DNA of 64,000 nucleotides from Aquabacterium humicola. Lineage in GTDB: Bacteria > Pseudomonadota > Gammaproteobacteria > Burkholderiales > Burkholderiaceae_C. Below are positions 63,379 through 64,000 of this stretch, piece by piece. The translations under genes and the position numbers were made by a program. The stretch's first letter is position 1. Each line of letters opens with the position of its first letter. The stretch covers positions 310,001 through 374,000 of the forward strand of contig NZ_JARGNB010000006.1 in assembly GCF_030167915.1 (NCBI RefSeq), read 5' to 3'. Under the pieces are notes generated by a model. The model searched no databases. It was given only the letters and a program-made list of their open reading frames with translations, and had not been told where the DNA came from.

Positions 63379-64000
63379 ATGGTGCGATGCCCCGCGTGCG
63401 GCGCCGACTGCCCGGCCCAGTTCAGGCTGTGCGGGCAGTGTGGAACCCCGCTCGCCACCGCCGGGCCGGATGCGCCGCACGAGGTCCGACGGACCGTGAC
63501 GGTCGTCTTCACCGACCTCAAGGGCTCCACGGCGCTCGGCGAACGGCTGGATGCCGAATCGCTGCATGCCGTCAAGAAGCGCTACTTCGCGGCCATGGCC
63601 GCCGAGATCCGGCGCCACGGCGGCAAGGTGGAGAAGTACATCGGCGACGCGATCATGGCGGTGTTCGGCCTGCCGCGTGCGCACGAGGACGACGCGCTGC
63701 GCGCGGTGCGGGCAGCCGACGCCATGCGCTCGGCGCTGGCGCAGGTCAACGCCGCGCTCCAGCGCAGCCACGGCGTGGAGTTGCGCAACCGCACCGGGGT
63801 GAACACCGGCGAGGTGGTGGCCAACATCGATCCCACCGCCCACGAGGAGCTCGCCACCGGCGACGCGGTGAACGTGGCCGCGCGGCTGGAACAGGCCGCT
63901 CCCGACAACGGCGTGCTGATCGGCGAGCTCACGTTCCGTCTGGTGTGCGACGCGGTCATCGCCGAGCCGGTGACGCCGATCGAGGCCAAGGGCAAGAGCG
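63379..64000 (+). CDS. Zinc-ribbon class III nucleotide cyclase (cut by window end)
   Basis: Open from ATG 63379 to the end of the window (207 codons seen). A zinc ribbon (CPACGADC..CGQCG) starts the protein. An adenylate/guanylate cyclase domain follows at about 45-200: metal Asp in VVFTDLKGST, second metal Asp in YIGDAIMAVFG, and the conserved NVAARLEQAAP. Proteins of this layout often continue into an AAA/TPR region, not visible here. It probably makes cAMP from ATP as a signal. Confidence 0.9.
   Translation, partial: MVRCPACGADCPAQFRLCGQCGTPLATAGPDAPHEVRRTVTVVFTDLKGSTALGERLDAESLHAVKKRYFAAMAAEIRRHGGKVEKYIGDAIMAVFGLPRAHEDDALRAVRAADAMRSALAQVNAALQRSHGVELRNRTGVNTGEVVANIDPTAHEELATGDAVNVAARLEQAAPDNGVLIGELTFRLVCDAVIAEPVTPIEAKGKS

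Overview
The window is about 70% GC and is packed with genes. The gene set points to a betaproteobacterium of the order Burkholderiales, probably near the Rubrivivax/Leptothrix/Piscinibacter group. Supporting signs are an orphan tripartite-tricarboxylate (Bug) receptor, the dusB-fis-purH run, lpxC, a phasin, several PEP-CTERM proteins, and very strong G/C preference at third codon positions. That GC bias also creates many long antisense open frames, which I treated as shadows. I saw no tRNA, rRNA, CRISPR array or intact insertion sequence.

Layout. 1-16.8 kb: selO, secreted hydrolases, two LysR regulators (one beside an MFS exporter), a giant MalT-like LuxR regulator, a SixA-type phosphatase, a monohaem hydrazine-synthase-like secreted protein, lpxC and small membrane proteins. 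16.8-22.1 kb: a dienelactone hydrolase, then a tightly overlapping plsC-cdsA-ruvC run, an esterase lipoprotein, and an epimerase-GNAT pair. 22.1-28.0 kb: a thiamine operon read leftward from a TPP riboswitch (thiC-thiO-thiS-thiG-thiDE). 28.1-32.4 kb: a tail-anchored L7/L12-like protein, a chemoreceptor with a secreted Cache protein, a GFA enzyme and a hydrolase. 32.4-39.8 kb: four PEP-CTERM surface proteins around an ECF sigma factor and a TPR Ser/Thr kinase, all on the minus strand. 39.9-43.8 kb: a nucleotidyltransferase and dusB-fis-purH. 43.9-55.6 kb: a YqaA membrane protein, two lipoproteins, an M32 carboxypeptidase, an AraC regulator, a MAPEG protein, and a lipid/polyester group (patatin, phasin, cardiolipin-synthase-like PLD, and an alcohol-forming fatty acyl-CoA reductase).

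55.6-61.4 kb is an accessory island with visibly lower GC and relaxed codon use. It starts after a cluster of strong hairpins. It carries an ABC-ATPase with a TOPRIM-like C-terminus paired with a D12-class adenine DNA methyltransferase, then a convergent TIR-domain STAND ATPase. It ends in a gene-poor stretch with broken genes, including a frameshifted dctP relic. This is the most likely place for an undescribed system, probably phage defence. 61.4-64.0 kb returns to core-like DNA: a lipase lipoprotein, a GNAT acetyltransferase and the start of a zinc-ribbon class III nucleotide cyclase cut by the window edge.

Several groups plausibly work together. The thi genes make the thiazole and pyrimidine parts of thiamine under TPP control. 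PlsC and CdsA act in phospholipid synthesis. The sigma factor and kinase may control the surrounding surface proteins. The ATPase/methylase pair and the TIR-STAND protein look like co-located immune modules. These functional links are inferences from families and neighbourhood.
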